Below, one piece after another: positions 62,917 to 64,000 of a DNA stretch of 64,000 nucleotides; positions within the stretch are counted from its first letter, which is position 1, and each line of letters begins with the position of its first letter. Source of the stretch: Flectobacillus sp. BAB-3569 (GTDB lineage: Bacteria; Bacteroidota; Bacteroidia; Cytophagales; Spirosomataceae); the NCBI RefSeq assembly GCF_002270355.1, contig NZ_NJFZ01000009.1:310001-374000 (forward strand), written 5' to 3'. The notes under the pieces were generated by a model. The model searched no databases. It was given only the letters and a program-made list of their open reading frames with translations, and was not told the DNA's origin. The translations under genes and the position numbers were made by a program.

Positions 62917-64000
62917 TTATGCTGCTGCTTCGGCAGGGTCTTTTTCAATAATGAGATTGTCGATAATAAACCTCTGACGGTCAGGGGTATTTTTACCCAT
63001 GAAATAAGTCAAAATTTTAGGGATGGTTGTATCCTTTTCTAAAATGACAGGTTCTAAACGAATATTATCGCCTATAAATTTACCAAATTCTTCTGGAGAA
63101 ATCTCACCTAAACCTTTGAAACGTGTAATTTCTGGTTTTGGACCCAATTTTTGAATAGCATTGAGACGCTCTTCATCGGAATAGCAATAGATGGTTTCCT
63201 TTTTATTTCTAACACGGAACAATGGTGTTTCCAAAATATAAAGGTGACCATTTCTTACTAAATCTGGGAAAAATTGTAAGAAGAATGTCATCATCAACAA
63301 ACGGATGTGCATACCATCTACGTCGGCATCAGTTGCAATAATGATTTTGTTATAACGAAGACCTTCCAAGCCATCTTCAATATTTAAGGCATGTTGGAGT
63401 AGGTTAAATTCTTCGTTTTCATAAACAATCTTTTTGGTCAAACCAAAACAGTTGAGAGGTTTCCCTCTTAAGCTAAATACAGCTTGCGTTTGAACGTTTC
63501 TTGATTTGGTAATTGAGCCACTTGCCGAGTCACCTTCGGTAATGAAAAGCATCGAATCGTAACGATTATCAGACTTTTCGTTAGATAAATGCACACGACA
63601 ATCACGAAGTTTTTTGTTGTGCAAATTGGCTTTTTTAGCACGCTCGTTCGCCAATTTTTTGATACCTGCAATATCTTTACGCTCACGCTCAGATTGTTCA
63701 ATACGTTTTTTAAGCGCCTCGGCAGTAGTTGGATTTTTGTGCAAAAAGTTATCCAACTCAGTTTTGATGAAATCTCCTACAAAACTTCTCACTGTCTGAG
63801 AGCTTGAATCAGGGGACATAGTGATTGACCCTAATTTGGTTTTTGTTTGAGATTCAAAAACTGGTTCTTGAACACGAACAGCTACTGCGGCAACAATACT
63901 GGCACGGATATCCTCAGGTGCGTAATCTTTTTTGTAAAAATCACGTACTGTTCTAACAACTGCTTCACGAAAAGCTTGCAAGTGAGTACCTCCTTGTGTG
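62917..64000 (-). CDS. parE: DNA topoisomerase IV subunit B (partial, 5' end outside window)
   Basis: C-terminal 360 or so residues; the frame is open to base 64000 ([18 protein letters not shown]), so the ATPase domain lies outside. The TOPRIM domain is clear: [10 protein letters not shown] and [10 protein letters not shown] hold the catalytic Glu and Asp pair. The C-terminal core has [20 protein letters not shown]. The Bacteroidetes-type ITEGDSASG in place of EGDSAGG supports ParE over GyrB, though the two are close and the call is not certain. Confidence 0.88.
   Translation of the reverse strand, partial: TQGGTHLQAFREAVVRTVRDFYKKDYAPEDIRASIVAAVAVRVQEPVFESQTKTKLGSITMSPDSSSQTVRSFVGDFIKTELDNFLHKNPTTAEALKKRIEQSERERKDIAGIKKLANERAKKANLHNKKLRDCRVHLSNEKSDNRYDSMLFITEGDSASGSITKSRNVQTQAVFSLRGKPLNCFGLTKKIVYENEEFNLLQHALNIEDGLEGLRYNKIIIATDADVDGMHIRLLMMTFFLQFFPDLVRNGHLYILETPLFRVRNKKETIYCYSDEERLNAIQKLGPKPEITRFKGLGEISPEEFGKFIGDNIRLEPVILEKDTTIPKILTYFMGKNTPDRQRFIIDNLIIEKDPAEAAA

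Overview
This window looks like chromosome from a low-GC Bacteroidetes bacterium of the order Cytophagales, probably Spirosomaceae or a near relative. That placement is inferred. It rests on TAnnTTTG-type promoters, missing Shine-Dalgarno sequences, LytTR/LytS signalling, AraC, HxlR and WYL regulators, several secreted glycoside hydrolases, a Bacteroidetes-style topoisomerase B subunit, and REP sequences of the GTAG type paired with a RAYT transposase.

Layout. 1-4080: defence-like genes, namely the C-terminal part of a large unrecognised protein and a RloA/RloB (AbiL-like) pair bracketed by two copies of one hairpin. 4096-12278: ordinary accessory metabolism, with tag, three AraC/LysR regulators, an alpha/beta hydrolase, an aldo/keto reductase, an MFS transporter and an MBL-fold enzyme. 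12456-24638: a complete but damaged type I (I-B-like) CRISPR-Cas locus, in the order cas6a, WYL regulator, cas6b, cas5, cas3, cas8, cas7, a 1.3-kb REP array with RAYT, cas4, cas1, cas2, CRISPR array. 24716-25200: a small HTH gene pair. 25396-35000: GH28 polygalacturonase, oxidoreductases, regulators, a DsbA-like protein with an HxlR repressor, a broken arginase-family gene, a YiiX-like lipoprotein and a GT2 glycosyltransferase. 35059-41910: a LytTR/LytS two-component pair, then a CotH, VTC-domain, DUF4956, DUF2490 cluster. 41977-47814: a broken dacB and two CocE/NonD hydrolases. 48201-51638: hisG-hisD-hisC. 51659-53446: a frameshifted beta-barrel gene, tRNA-Ala, small orphan proteins and a Cys-rich peptide gene. 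53622-57706: GH88, DUF2264 and GH43, a pectin or rhamnogalacturonan degradation set. 58167-58326 (minus): an odd tRNA-like RNA. 58532-64000: Lrp regulator, sufB, bestrophin, pheA and a partial parE.

Two things stand out. First, the minus-strand RNA near 58.2 kb has a tRNA acceptor stem, class II D-arm and T-arm, but carries about 90 extra bases with a GNRA hairpin and a possible pseudoknot, under a strong stable-RNA promoter. Second, the CRISPR-Cas locus shows damage or unusual decoding at cas6a (+1), cas3 (in-frame TGA), cas7 (no standard start), cas1 (-1 at T6) and most array repeats, and a RAYT with its REP array sits inside it, overlapping cas4 by ATGA.

A wider pattern: four genes (cas1, the arginase-family gene, dacB and the beta-barrel gene) are each broken by -1 exactly at a six-base A or T run. 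In three of them the run is in the phase of a -1 slippery heptamer. This may be homopolymer sequencing error, real decay, or ribosomal or transcriptional slippage. The sequence alone does not decide.
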